DNA of 64,000 bases from JBCCJA01 sp039045975 (GCA_039045975.1 JBCCJA010000013.1:7300-71299); one strand, 5' to 3'; shown: positions 27,160 to 35,946, numbered from the stretch's first letter. A program made the numbers and translations. The notes: generated by a model not told the origin, from the letters alone.

Positions 27160-28272
27160 TCAGGAACCCGACGCGTACAGCACCCCGAGTGCCGTCGCGG
27201 CCGGTCCCCGCGGGTCGTAACCGATGAAGGGCGGCGTGCGTTCGGCCCGGGCCTTCTGGACGTCGAGTTCGACCGGCCCGCCGCCGGTCCGGTGGCGCGT
27301 GCCGAGGACGGGATCGTCACGCCGATCGACGAACACGTCGGGATGACGGTCCCAGTCCTCGACCAGTCGCAACCCGTGCCGCTGCCGGAGCATGAACCGG
27401 AGGGTCACCTGCCGGCGTCGGAACGGCCGCAGCGATTCGCGGTCGTCGGTGTGCCCGCCGCCGATGTCGGCGTGATCGCCGCCGAACCAGATCTCGCGAC
27501 GTCGCCCGTCGTTGACGGGGCGGTCACTAATGAGCGTCGGCAGGAAGACCGAACGGCCCTCGTCGAGCGCGACGAGGTGGACCGCCCGCGAGACGGCTTT
27601 CGGGATCGCCAAGTCGCGAAAGAAGTCGCGGTAGCCGGGATGTGGTTTCTTGCCGCCGCCGGGCGTCAGCTTCGGCAGAGGCAGACCGAACGCCGCGACC
27701 GTGTCGAACAGGCCGACGAAGCGGACAGGCGGGAACCGCGCCGTGTCGCCGACCGCCACGCCGTCGCGGCAGAGGGCCCTCACGAACAGACGCGCGGTCG
27801 CGGCGCCGCGGCTGAACCCGAAAGCGCACACCTCGTCGCCCGGCTGCCAATGACGGGCGACGAACCGCCGGCCCTCCTCGACGCGTTCGTCCGCCCCGAG
27901 TCCGAGCGAGCCGTCGAGGTTCGGCTTCGCGTCGGTCCCGATCCCGCGGACGTATAAAACCCGCTGCCCGGCGTCTCGGGCAAGCAGCACGAACAGCCGC
28001 GCGATGTTCGTAGCCCCCTCGTCGAGAACTCTGCCGCGGCCGGCGTCCGCCGCGAACGCCATGTCGTCGACCCGTTCGGTCGAGAGCGGGATCTCGGCCG
28101 GTTTCAGCCCAGCCAGCGGCTTCAAAATCTTCGGCGTGGCGGCCGGGCGCCGGTCGGCCCGGATCTCGTTGTTACCGGTTCCGTCGAAGAGCACGACCAG
28201 ATCAGCCGCCGCCGCGGACGTCGTCAGGCCGACGACGACGAGAAGCATTCCGTATGCGAAGCGACCGAGCAT
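27160..28272 (-). CDS. Secreted DUF2235 (Tle1-like) alpha/beta hydrolase
   Basis: The ATG at 28272 gives 370 residues with a signal peptide (MLGRFAYGMLLVVVGLTTSAAAA) followed at once by LVVLFDGTGNN. The nucleophile elbow is GFSRGA, followed by FVGLFDTVAAFG, and later WFGGDHADIGGGH with catalytic Asp/His candidates. DUF2235 contains the phospholipase catalytic domain of type VI effectors Tle1. This one has a Sec-type signal, lacks any neighbouring VgrG, PAAR or immunity gene, and is more likely an envelope-acting lipase or esterase than a T6SS effector. An in-frame ATG at 28320 would mask the signal peptide. Confidence 0.85.
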   Translation of the reverse strand: MLGRFAYGMLLVVVGLTTSAAAADLVVLFDGTGNNEIRADRRPAATPKILKPLAGLKPAEIPLSTERVDDMAFAADAGRGRVLDEGATNIARLFVLLARDAGQRVLYVRGIGTDAKPNLDGSLGLGADERVEEGRRFVARHWQPGDEVCAFGFSRGAATARLFVRALCRDGVAVGDTARFPPVRFVGLFDTVAAFGLPLPKLTPGGGKKPHPGYRDFFRDLAIPKAVSRAVHLVALDEGRSVFLPTLISDRPVNDGRRREIWFGGDHADIGGGHTDDRESLRPFRRRQVTLRFMLRQRHGLRLVEDWDRHPDVFVDRRDDPVLGTRHRTGGGPVELDVQKARAERTPPFIGYDPRGPAATALGVLYASGS

Positions 28273-28454
28273 TGCGCGTCCTTGTCGGCGTCGGGCGACC
28301 GGACTGTCGCATAAATGCACGCCCGCTTCACGGCCTGTTCGGCCGCGTCGCCGGAACCGACCGGTCGGACTTCAGGGCATCCCGGGGCGGGATCGGTCGC
28401 CCGTCGTCTTACGATCACGGGGATTCGGTGCCGCGCCCCGGTGAGCCCTCACGT

Positions 28455-29039
28455 ATGCCGTCCGTTCCCGCCGCCGTGCTCGAGCTGCCGCAAGGGGCCG
28501 CCGAGACGTTCCCGACGCACCCGGCCCCGCCGGGGCTGGTCGCCCACGCTTACGAAAAGACGTTCACGGTCGGGCACCCGCTCGGCGAGGTGTGGGCCTG
28601 GCTGAACGACCCCGACACGTTCGTGAAGGGCCAGATCCCGCCCTACTACGTCGAGTTCGTCGCCGACGACGGCGGCCCGGCCGACTTCCGCCCCGGCGTC
28701 CTCTGTAACCACCACGGCCCGCTGCTGAACCTGCCGGGCGTGATCGGCCGCGTCGAGGAGCCCTGGTACCGCGACCTGCAATACCTCTACGGCAGCCACG
28801 CGATCAGCCCGCGGCTGATCCGGCCGACGCGGCTACAGTTCTGGCTCGGCGGGCTCGACGCGGCGGGCGAGAAGACCGACACGGCCGATTCCGCCGCGAC
28901 CGAAGTCGGCCTGCGGCTCGACAGCTGGGTCCGACCTTGGTTCGCCGGCTGTTGGACCTGGGGTCAGGGGACGTTCTGGCGGACGCTACCGTACTGGTGC
29001 GAGCGTCAGGTCCGCGCCCGCCGCAAGCGGTCGGGCTGA
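28455..29039 (+). CDS. SRPBCC/START-like domain protein
   Basis: The ATG at 28455 gives 194 residues. The segment HAYEKTFTVGHPLGEVWAWL near residue 30 is the typical first strand and helix of the SRPBCC fold. YYVEFVADDGGPADFRPG and several Trp-rich strands follow (PWFAGCWTWGQGTFWRTLPY). These domains bind hydrophobic ligands in a deep pocket. No signal peptide or catalytic motif was seen, and the ligand is unknown. A second, unrelated SRPBCC domain occurs in the protein at 61609. Confidence 0.65.
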   Translation: MPSVPAAVLELPQGAAETFPTHPAPPGLVAHAYEKTFTVGHPLGEVWAWLNDPDTFVKGQIPPYYVEFVADDGGPADFRPGVLCNHHGPLLNLPGVIGRVEEPWYRDLQYLYGSHAISPRLIRPTRLQFWLGGLDAAGEKTDTADSAATEVGLRLDSWVRPWFAGCWTWGQGTFWRTLPYWCERQVRARRKRSG

Positions 29040-29073
29040 CCGCGTCTGAGTTAAGACGACGGGCCGGTCGCAG

Positions 29074-29119
29074 ACCTTCTCCCCCGGGGGAGAAGGTGGC
29101 CGAAGGCCGGATGAGGGGG
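29074..29119. repeat. REP-like palindrome (family S, copy 1)
   Basis: A perfect 24-bp palindrome (ACCTTCTCCCCC and its complement) is followed by GGCCGAAGGCCGGATGAGGG. It faces an inverted partner at 29216-29260, forming a pair between convergent genes. Confidence 0.8.
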
Positions 29120-29215
29120 CACTCGGCCGCGTCATCGAGGACAGCGGCGACGGCGATTGCCCTGCAGCCGGTAAGAGAAATTCATCGCGGCCGTACCTTC
29201 GACGGCCGCCGCGGT

Positions 29216-29260
29216 CCCCCTCACCCCGGCCCTCTCCCCCGACGCGGGGGAGAGGGGGTG
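29216..29260. repeat. REP-like palindrome (family S, copy 2, inverted)
   Basis: CCCCCTCACCCCGGCCCTCT is followed by a hairpin CTCTCCCCC/GGGGGAGAG. It is the inverse partner of the unit at 29074 and lies 27 bp from the stop codon of the S1 gene. Confidence 0.8.
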
Positions 29261-29286
29261 TCCACGCGGACCGGAACGTGCGACGG

Positions 29287-31188
29287 TTATCGATAATCGT
29301 CCGGGTTCCCGAACATGCCGCCGCCTTGATCCTGGCTGCGGCCGCCGCGGAGTTGGCCTTTTCGTTTCCGCTTGTAGGGCTCCGGCTCGGGGACGAACTC
29401 TTCGGCCGCGGCCGGCTTGGCCGACTGCGGCTTCTCCTTGAGCTGCTTGATCGACAGCGCGATCCGCTTCCGGTTCGGCTCGACTTGCAGGACCTTGACG
29501 TCGACCTGTTCGCCCTCGGAGACGACCTCGGTGACCGAGCCGACGCGGCGATAGTCGAGTTCGCTGATGTGCACGAGCCCCTCGACGCCCTGTTCGAGTT
29601 CGACGAACGCGCCGAAGTCGGTCGTCCGCGTCACCCGGCCCGAGGCGGTCGAGCCGAGCGGATAACGGCCCTCGATGTCGTCCCAGGGGTTCGAGATCAA
29701 CTGCTTCATGCCGAGGCCGATTTTCTTCGCCTCGACGTCGATCTTGAGGATCTTCACCGCGACCTGTTGGCCGACCGAGAGGATCTCTCCCGGGCTGCCG
29801 ATGCGGTTCCAACTGATCTCGCCGACGTGCAGGAACCCGTCGACCCCGCCGAGGTCGATGAACGCCCCGTAGTCCTTGATCGTCTTCACCGTGCCGTCGA
29901 GCGTCTGGCCGACCGACAGGTCGTTCCAGATCTCCTTGGCCTTCTCGGCCCGCTCGTCGGCGAGATGGGCGCGGCGGCTGACGATCAGGTTCCGCTTCTC
30001 CTGGTTCACTTCGAGGATCTTCACCGTCAGCGTCTGGCCGACGTATTTCTCCAGGTCGTCGACGAAGCCGACGTCGACCTGACTGGCCGGCAGGAAGCCC
30101 CGCAGCCCGCTGATCTGGACTTCGAGCCCGCCCTTGTTCGACTTCGAAACGCGGGCGTCGACGACCTGGCCGGCCGAGACCGACTCCCAGTTCCCGCCGA
30201 GCTTCCGCTTCGCCCGCGGCAGGCTAAGCGTGACCGTTTCGTCGTCTTCGCCGATCTTGTCGACGACCGCTTCGAGCCCGAAGCCGACGTCCGGGATGCG
30301 GCCCGACGTGAACTGCTTCCTCGGGATCACGCCCGGATTGCGGACGCCGGCGATCTCGACGAATACGTCCTCGTCGCCGATCGACGCGATCGTCACTTTG
30401 AAACGTTTGCCGATCTCGAGTGCCGCCGCCGCCGCGGCGGGGACGGCGGTCGCCGGCGGGGTCGTCGCGTCACCGTCGCCGCCGGCCGGGGCCGTCGGGG
30501 CGGCCGCGTCGGCCGACATCGCGGCGTCGAGCTGGGCGGTGAGCGCCTCGTCGAGCTGTTCCTCGGGCGGCAGGTCGCCGGCGGCGGCGACTTCGGCCGT
30601 CGGTGCCGGGGCCGCCTCTTTCTCGGCCGGTTTGGCCGACTTCAGCAACGCCTCTTTGGCGGAAGAGACCGCGGCCGGTGCGACCGACTCTTCCGCCGTT
30701 GCCGGCGACGCGTCGGCCGCTGCGGACGGTTCAGCCGTCTCGACGACGGGGGCTTCTGGAGTCGCCGCGGCGGTTTCGGCAGAAGGCTCGGCGGGAGCCG
30801 CTTCCGAGGTCTCGGCCACTGGTGATTCCGCCTGGACCGCAGGCGTCGACGGCTCCGGCTGTGCGGCGACAGGCTCGGGTTCCGGCGCCGGCGGGGCGGC
30901 CGATGCCGACTCGGCGGCCGGTTCGGGATCCGACACCGACGGTGCGGGCTCTTTAACCGCCGGTGGACTCGCCGCTGCGGTCTCGTCAGGAGTTGCCGGA
31001 TCTGTGACGGGTGTCGCCTGAACTGCGTCTTCGGCGGGCGAGTCTGCGGCCGGCTCCGTCGCCGTCGCGGCCGTTTCGGGCTCGGTCTTCGTCGCCGTCT
31101 CGGGGCCGGCGTCGGCAGACGGTTCGGTTTCGGGACGGGTCGTCACTTCGGCGGGATCGGCGTTCATCGTCGGCAAGCGGTTCGACAA
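29287..31188 (-). CDS. rpsA: Ribosomal protein S1-like protein with long acidic N-terminal extension
   Basis: The 633-residue protein has four S1 RNA-binding domains at about 260-325, 335-415, 423-497 and 510-587. The last two are canonical (KDYGAFIDLGGVDGFLHVGE; TDFGAFVELEQGVEGLVHIS). The first 255 residues are an Ala/Pro/Glu/Thr/Ser-rich low-complexity region without aromatic residues. A basic Gly/Arg tail closes the protein (RKRKGQLRGGRSQ). S1 helps mRNA bind the 30S subunit; Escherichia coli S1 has six S1 domains and no such extension. A second ATG at 31167 is possible. Whether this is the only S1 of the organism cannot be seen here. Confidence 0.88.
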   Translation of the reverse strand: MSNRLPTMNADPAEVTTRPETEPSADAGPETATKTEPETAATATEPAADSPAEDAVQATPVTDPATPDETAAASPPAVKEPAPSVSDPEPAAESASAAPPAPEPEPVAAQPEPSTPAVQAESPVAETSEAAPAEPSAETAAATPEAPVVETAEPSAAADASPATAEESVAPAAVSSAKEALLKSAKPAEKEAAPAPTAEVAAAGDLPPEEQLDEALTAQLDAAMSADAAAPTAPAGGDGDATTPPATAVPAAAAAALEIGKRFKVTIASIGDEDVFVEIAGVRNPGVIPRKQFTSGRIPDVGFGLEAVVDKIGEDDETVTLSLPRAKRKLGGNWESVSAGQVVDARVSKSNKGGLEVQISGLRGFLPASQVDVGFVDDLEKYVGQTLTVKILEVNQEKRNLIVSRRAHLADERAEKAKEIWNDLSVGQTLDGTVKTIKDYGAFIDLGGVDGFLHVGEISWNRIGSPGEILSVGQQVAVKILKIDVEAKKIGLGMKQLISNPWDDIEGRYPLGSTASGRVTRTTDFGAFVELEQGVEGLVHISELDYRRVGSVTEVVSEGEQVDVKVLQVEPNRKRIALSIKQLKEKPQSAKPAAAEEFVPEPEPYKRKRKGQLRGGRSQDQGGGMFGNPDDYR

Positions 31189-31402
31189 GGCCCACGACCT
31201 GCCCTTCTCGGCACGGCCGTCGTGGCTGCGGATTTTCGTAAAATGAGACTAGCCGAATAATTACGTGGGCTCTAGCACCTAATCGCGTGGGTGGTCGGAT
31301 CATCCCGAATCGGCCGCGAGGTGTGCCGAGACGCCTGTCGATTTGCCCCGCACGACGGCCGACCGCGATAACCACCCTCGCACGCCCTCAGCCGACCCGA
31401 CC
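31189..31402. other. Divergent promoter region between rpsA and an isochorismatase-family gene
   Basis: The 214 bp between the two start codons include a locally AT-richer patch (31240-31285) that would suit promoters. I see no clear consensus boxes and no gene. Confidence 0.45.
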
Positions 31403-32029
31403 ATGGACCGAAACGACCCCGCCGCCGACGGCCGTCAGCAGCCGCTCTTTTCGCGGCTCTGCCGACCGGAAGTCAGCCGCGTAGTCCTAGTCGACCTGCA
31501 GGAACGCCTGGTCCCGGTGATCGACGGCGGGGACTCCGTCGTCTCGGCCGCCCGCTTCCTCGCGGACGCCGCGGCCCTGTTCGACGTCCCGGTCACCGTG
31601 ACGGAGCAGTACCGCCGCGGACTGGGAACGACCGTCGAGCCGCTGAAGCCGTTCGCGTCTTCGCCGGTCGAAAAGCTGCGGTTCAGTGCGTCGGCCGCGA
31701 TCCCGGCCGACGAGACACGCGAGCTCGTCGTGCTCGCCGGGGTCGAGACGCACGTCTGCGTCGCTCAAACTGCGCTCGAGCTTCTCGCCGACGACTGTCG
31801 CGTGCTCGTCGCGGGCGACGCCGTCGCCAGCCGACGCCGCGTCGCCCACGACACCGCACTCGCCCGCCTGCGTGACCTCGGCATCGAAGTCACCACGACC
31901 GAGGCGATCGCGTTCGAATGGTGCCGCTCGGCGGAGCACGCACGCTTCCGCGATCTGTCGGCGCTCGTCAAAGCCCGCGGGGCCGAGTCGTCATCGGGGG
32001 CCGCGGGGGGCTACAGCACTTCGTGCTGA
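31403..32029 (+). CDS. Isochorismatase-family cysteine hydrolase
   Basis: The 208-residue protein starts at the ATG at 31403. It has the family's catalytic triad regions: VVLVDLQERLVPVI (Asp), PVEKLRFSAS (Lys) and VLAGVETHVCVAQTALELL (Cys). This group includes nicotinamidases and many amidohydrolases of unknown substrate. The last five residues (YSTSC) and the stop codon are encoded by a dispersed repeat (32011-32095) rather than by sequence typical of the gene, so the original C-terminus was probably replaced. Confidence 0.87.
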   Translation: MDRNDPAADGRQQPLFSRLCRPEVSRVVLVDLQERLVPVIDGGDSVVSAARFLADAAALFDVPVTVTEQYRRGLGTTVEPLKPFASSPVEKLRFSASAAIPADETRELVVLAGVETHVCVAQTALELLADDCRVLVAGDAVASRRRVAHDTALARLRDLGIEVTTTEAIAFEWCRSAEHARFRDLSALVKARGAESSSGAAGGYSTSC

Positions 32030-32095
32030 CTCGTGGCCGCGGATGAGGCCGCAAACCTTGCGAATCGCAGGTCCGCGAGCCGGCAACCGTACTAC
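32011..32095. repeat. Dispersed repeat overlapping a gene end (family D, copy 1)
   Basis: It begins CTACAGCACTTCGTGCTGAC, followed by TCGTGGCCGCGGATGA, and is shared with 61471-61557. The 5' part contains the small hairpin AGCAC-TTC-GTGCT. Confidence 0.78.
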
Positions 32096-32150
32096 CAGTC
32101 AGATAGAACTGCGTAAGCTGCCCTTATTCAAGATTTTTCCGCCCGTCGCC

Positions 32151-33548
32151 ATGTCCGCCCCCGCCGATCTCGCCTTTCAAGCCGCGCTCGACCCCGACGA
32201 CGCCCTGACGTTCGACGTCGGGCAGGTCTTGCCGGAGGTCAAGGGCCTCGGCGGGCTGCTCGACATCGAATACGACTGGGACAAGGTCGCCGTCCCGTCG
32301 TCGCTGAAAGACTTCGAGAAGCGCTGGGGCAACCGGCTCGATCCGCTCGATTTCAGCGGCGTGTGGCGGTTCCGCGAGCTGCTGCCGTTCGCCCCGCCGG
32401 AACAGATCGTCACGATCGGCGAGGGCCAGACGCTCCTGCGGCGGTCCGATCAGGTCGGGGCCTACGCCGGGATGAACCCGGGGCAGTTCTTCCTGCAGTA
32501 CGAGGGCATGAACCCCTCGGGCAGCTTCAAAGACAACGGCATGACCGCCGCCAGCACGCACGCCCGCATGGTCGGCGCGAAGCTCGCGGCATGCGCGTCG
32601 ACCGGGAACACGTCGGCGAGCCTCGCGATCTACGCCTCGGCGACGGGGCTGTTCAAGACGATGGTCTTCGTCGGCAGCGGGAAGATCGCGTTCGGGAAGC
32701 TGTCTCAGGCGCTCGACTACGCGGCCCATACGCTGCAGATCCTCGGCGACTTCGACGACGCCCTGAAACAGGTCCGGGCCGTCTGCCGCGAGGCAAACGT
32801 CTATCTGTGCAACTCGGTCAACCCGTTCCGGCTCGAGGGACAGAAGACGATCATGTACCGGGTCCTGGAGGGGCTCGGCTGGGAGGTGCCCGACTGGATC
32901 GTCGTGCCGGGCGGGAACCTCGGGAACAGCTCCGCGTTCGGCAAGGCGTTCATGGAGCTGAAGCAGCTCGGGCTGATCGACCGCGTGCCGCGGCTGGCGG
33001 TGATCAACGCCGGCGGGGCGAACACGCTGCACCGGCTGTGGAAGCAGGGCCTGCGTTGGAACGACGGCCGGCCCGACGAGACGCTCATCAAGGCGTTCTA
33101 CGACGAAATGGACACCGAGGGCCGGCGGGCCGCGACGCTCGCCTCGGCGATCGAAATCAACCGCCCCGTCAACCTCTACAAATGCCTGCGTGCCCTCGAC
33201 GTCTGCGACGGCGTCGTGACCGAGGTCGACGACCAGGCGATCCTCGACGCGAAGGCCCGGGTCGGCGCCGGCGGCTTCGGCTGCGAGCCGGCCTCGGCGG
33301 CGAGCGTCGCCGGCACGAAGAAGCTACGGGCCGAGGGCGTGATCGCCCCCTCCGACCGCGTCGTCGGCATCCTGACCGGCCACGAGCTGAAGGACCCCGA
33401 CGCGACCGTCGCGTATCACAAAGGCGACGCGGCGATGTTCAAGGAGAAGTCAAAATTCTCGAACGTCGAGACGTTCCCGTACGCGAACGCCCCGACGCCG
33501 GTCGCGAACGAGTTCGACGCGATCATGCGGGTCGTCGAAGGGCTGTAG
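32151..33548 (+). CDS. thrC: Threonine synthase
   Basis: The enzyme converts O-phospho-L-homoserine to L-threonine with pyridoxal phosphate. The ATG at 32151 gives 465 residues; the open frame to 31686 is discounted because it overlaps the preceding gene. The PLP lysine is in NPSGSFKDNGMT (Lys127), followed by CASTGNTSASLAIYA and the phosphate-binding loop VPGGNLGNSSAFGK. No threonine/isoleucine-rich leader ORF was seen upstream. No other thr gene is adjacent. Confidence 0.93.
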   Translation: MSAPADLAFQAALDPDDALTFDVGQVLPEVKGLGGLLDIEYDWDKVAVPSSLKDFEKRWGNRLDPLDFSGVWRFRELLPFAPPEQIVTIGEGQTLLRRSDQVGAYAGMNPGQFFLQYEGMNPSGSFKDNGMTAASTHARMVGAKLAACASTGNTSASLAIYASATGLFKTMVFVGSGKIAFGKLSQALDYAAHTLQILGDFDDALKQVRAVCREANVYLCNSVNPFRLEGQKTIMYRVLEGLGWEVPDWIVVPGGNLGNSSAFGKAFMELKQLGLIDRVPRLAVINAGGANTLHRLWKQGLRWNDGRPDETLIKAFYDEMDTEGRRAATLASAIEINRPVNLYKCLRALDVCDGVVTEVDDQAILDAKARVGAGGFGCEPASAASVAGTKKLRAEGVIAPSDRVVGILTGHELKDPDATVAYHKGDAAMFKEKSKFSNVETFPYANAPTPVANEFDAIMRVVEGL

Positions 33549-33784
33549 CGGTCGGCCGCTCCGGTCGCTGACGTCGCGGGCAGACCCCCGGCGTTAAGGG
33601 GCCGCGGAAACGGTCAAGGCGGGAAACCTCGCGGAACGCACCTCCGGGGCCGGATTTAACCACGCCGCGGTCGCCGGGTTTTCCGCACCCGCCGGTGCGC
33701 CAATTCCCAAAGCCGAAACCTTCGCGCGGCCGATAGGTGAGGTACTCGACCGATCCCGACCATGCCGAACCTGCCGCCGAATCG
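33549..33784. other. Intergenic region, nothing recognised
   Basis: The 236 bp between thrC and the chemoreceptor-like gene contain no repeat family member and no convincing ORF. Confidence 0.4.
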
Positions 33785-34903
33785 ATGACGACCGAGAACG
33801 GACTGAAGCCCGACGCCGACCCGCAAAACATCGCCCCCGAAGACCGCCCCGCCACCGCCGACTCGATCGCGGCGATGATCGATGAACTCTCGCAGACGAT
33901 GAGCGGCGCGATCTCCGAGATCGAAGGCGTCAATTCGCAGACGAAGCTTCTGTCGCTGAACGCCCGCATCGAAGCGGCCCGGGCCGGCGACGTCGTCGGG
34001 GCCGCGTTCGGCGTCGTCGCCGAGGAGATCCAGACCCTCTCGGCCCAGACGACCGACGTCGCGACCGGCTTGGCGACGAACGTCCGGGCCGCGATCGGCG
34101 ACCTGGAGCAGATCGTCGACCGCCTCTCGACCGAGGTCCGCGGCACGCGGCTGTCCGACCTGGCACTCAACATCGTCGACCTGATCGACCGCAACCTGTT
34201 CGAGCGGACCTGCGACGTCCGCTGGTGGGCGACCGACAGCAGCGTCGTCGACGCCCTCGCCGAAGAGACCGACGAGGCCCGCGATTACGCCTGCGAACGC
34301 CTCGGCGTGATCCTCGACGCGTACACGGTTTACTACGATCTGGTGCTGACCGACCTGGACGGGAAGATCGTCGCGAACGGGCGTCCGCTGAAGTACCGCT
34401 CGCAGGGCCGCGACGCGTCGTCGTCACGCTGGTTCCGCGCCGCCGCGAGGACCGCCAGCGGGAACGAATACGGCTTCGAAACGGCGCACGGGTCGGCGTT
34501 CGTCGGCGGGGAATCGGTCCTCGCGTACTCCTGCGGCGTCCGCGAGAAAGGGCATGCCGACGGCAGCCTGCTGGGCGTCCTCGGCGTGTTGTTCCAGTGG
34601 GAGGCGTTGGGGCAGCACCTCGTCGAGAACGTCCCGGTCGACCCCAGCGAGAAGGCGACAACGTACGCCGCGGTCCTCGAACACGACGGGACCGTCATCG
34701 CATGCTCCGACCGCGGAAAGACCGGCCGCCATTGCGAACTGCCCGGCGTCGACCGCCTCATGCGGGAACGCAAGGGCTTCGCGATCGAACAGCACGACGG
34801 TCTGAGCTGGTGCATCGGCCACGCCAAGGCCCCCGGGTTCGAGGGCTACTCGACCGGCTGGCACGCCGTCGTCGCCCAGCCGCTCGAACAGTCAGCGGCG
34901 TAA
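33785..34903 (+). CDS. Soluble chemoreceptor-like protein: short MCP hairpin followed by a Cache sensor
   Basis: The 372-residue protein lacks transmembrane segments. Residues about 25-115 are a short methyl-accepting-type coiled hairpin whose tip reads LLSLNARIEAARAGDVVGAA, then FGVVAEEIQTLS. The rest, from about 120, is a dCache-like ligand-binding domain (DRNLFERTCDVRWWATDSSV; YYDLVLTDLDGKIVANG). In ordinary chemoreceptors the sensor is N-terminal and the hairpin C-terminal; here the order is reversed and no membrane anchor separates them. It presumably senses a cytoplasmic ligand. The start at 33785 is preferred to 33737 because the extra residues lack family character. Confidence 0.82.
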   Translation: MTTENGLKPDADPQNIAPEDRPATADSIAAMIDELSQTMSGAISEIEGVNSQTKLLSLNARIEAARAGDVVGAAFGVVAEEIQTLSAQTTDVATGLATNVRAAIGDLEQIVDRLSTEVRGTRLSDLALNIVDLIDRNLFERTCDVRWWATDSSVVDALAEETDEARDYACERLGVILDAYTVYYDLVLTDLDGKIVANGRPLKYRSQGRDASSSRWFRAAARTASGNEYGFETAHGSAFVGGESVLAYSCGVREKGHADGSLLGVLGVLFQWEALGQHLVENVPVDPSEKATTYAAVLEHDGTVIACSDRGKTGRHCELPGVDRLMRERKGFAIEQHDGLSWCIGHAKAPGFEGYSTGWHAVVAQPLEQSAA

Positions 34904-34932
34904 CGGCTTCGTCCGGATCGCGAGGTCATACC

Positions 34933-35003
34933 AGCCCGCGGCGCGAGCCGTGGAGCGCATAACGAAGTCGTTCCTACCTCCTCCACGGCTGGCGCCGCGG
35001 GCT
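34933..35003. repeat. Long palindromic repeat (family A, copy 5)
   Basis: 23-bp arms (34933-34955 and 34981-35003) with one mismatch lie between the convergent chemoreceptor-like gene and folP. Confidence 0.85.
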
Positions 35004-35030
35004 CGTTTCACGAGACACCCACGCTCCGGG

Positions 35031-35894
35031 CTATCGGGCCGACGTCGCCGCGAACGTCGTAAGCGCGTCGACAACTTCGCGGACGTCGTGCACACGCAAC
35101 ACCTCCGCCCCCTGGGCCGCGACGGCGCAGGCGACCCCGACCGTCGCCGCGAGCCGCTCGTCGGTCGGCCGGCCGGTCAGCTCGCCGAGGAACCGCTTCC
35201 GCGAATGCCCGATCAGCACGGGCCGCCCGATCCGCCGGAACGCGGCGACTTCCCGGAGGATCGCCAGGTTGTGCGCCGTCGTCTTGCCGAAGCCGACGCC
35301 AGGGTCGACGCAGATCCGGCCCGCCGGGATGCCGAACTCGACCAGTACCTGGACCCGCCGGCGTAAGTAGTCGGCGACCTCGGCGACGACGTCTTCGTAT
35401 CGCGGCCGGTCCTGCATCGTCCGCGGCGTGCCCCGCATGTGCATGACGCAGACGCCGACGTCGGCGTCGCGGCAGACGGCCGGCATGTCGGGGTCGCCGG
35501 TCAGGCCGGTCACGTCGTTGACGATCGCGGCGCCCGCCTCGATCGCAGCGCCCGCGACCGCGGCCTTACTCGTGTCGACCGACAGCACCGCCTTCGGGTC
35601 GGCGGCGGCGACGGCCCGGACGACCGGTACGACCCGCGCGATCTCGGTCTCGGCGTCGACCCGATCGGCGCCCGGTCGGGTCGATTCGCCCCCGACGTCG
35701 AGGATGTCGGCCCCGTCCGCCAGCAGGCGGGCGGCGTGCGCGACGGCGGCCTCGACCGTCGCGTGCAGCCCGCCGTCGGAAAAGCTGTCGGGCGTGACGT
35801 TGAGCACGCCCATCACGAGTGGCCGGCCCGCGGGCCGCAACACCCGGTCACGCAGTTCCCACCCGGCCGGCTCGCCGGGACTTTCGACAGCCAT
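35031..35894 (-). CDS. folP: Dihydropteroate synthase
   Basis: The enzyme condenses p-aminobenzoate with 6-hydroxymethyl-dihydropterin pyrophosphate in folate synthesis. The 287-residue protein has all family blocks: VMGVLNVTPDSFSDGG, DILDVGGESTRPGA, SVDTSKAAVA, IVNDVTGL, CVMHMRGTPRTMQ, VDPGVGFGKT and IGHSRKRFLGEL. It is the normal sulfonamide target. It is alone on its strand, not in a fol operon. Confidence 0.96.
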   Translation of the reverse strand: MAVESPGEPAGWELRDRVLRPAGRPLVMGVLNVTPDSFSDGGLHATVEAAVAHAARLLADGADILDVGGESTRPGADRVDAETEIARVVPVVRAVAAADPKAVLSVDTSKAAVAGAAIEAGAAIVNDVTGLTGDPDMPAVCRDADVGVCVMHMRGTPRTMQDRPRYEDVVAEVADYLRRRVQVLVEFGIPAGRICVDPGVGFGKTTAHNLAILREVAAFRRIGRPVLIGHSRKRFLGELTGRPTDERLAATVGVACAVAAQGAEVLRVHDVREVVDALTTFAATSAR

Positions 35895-35946
35895 TGTTCG
35901 CTCCGTCAGCCGCCGACGGGCGGTGCATCGGTGTTTCCGAATTTGA

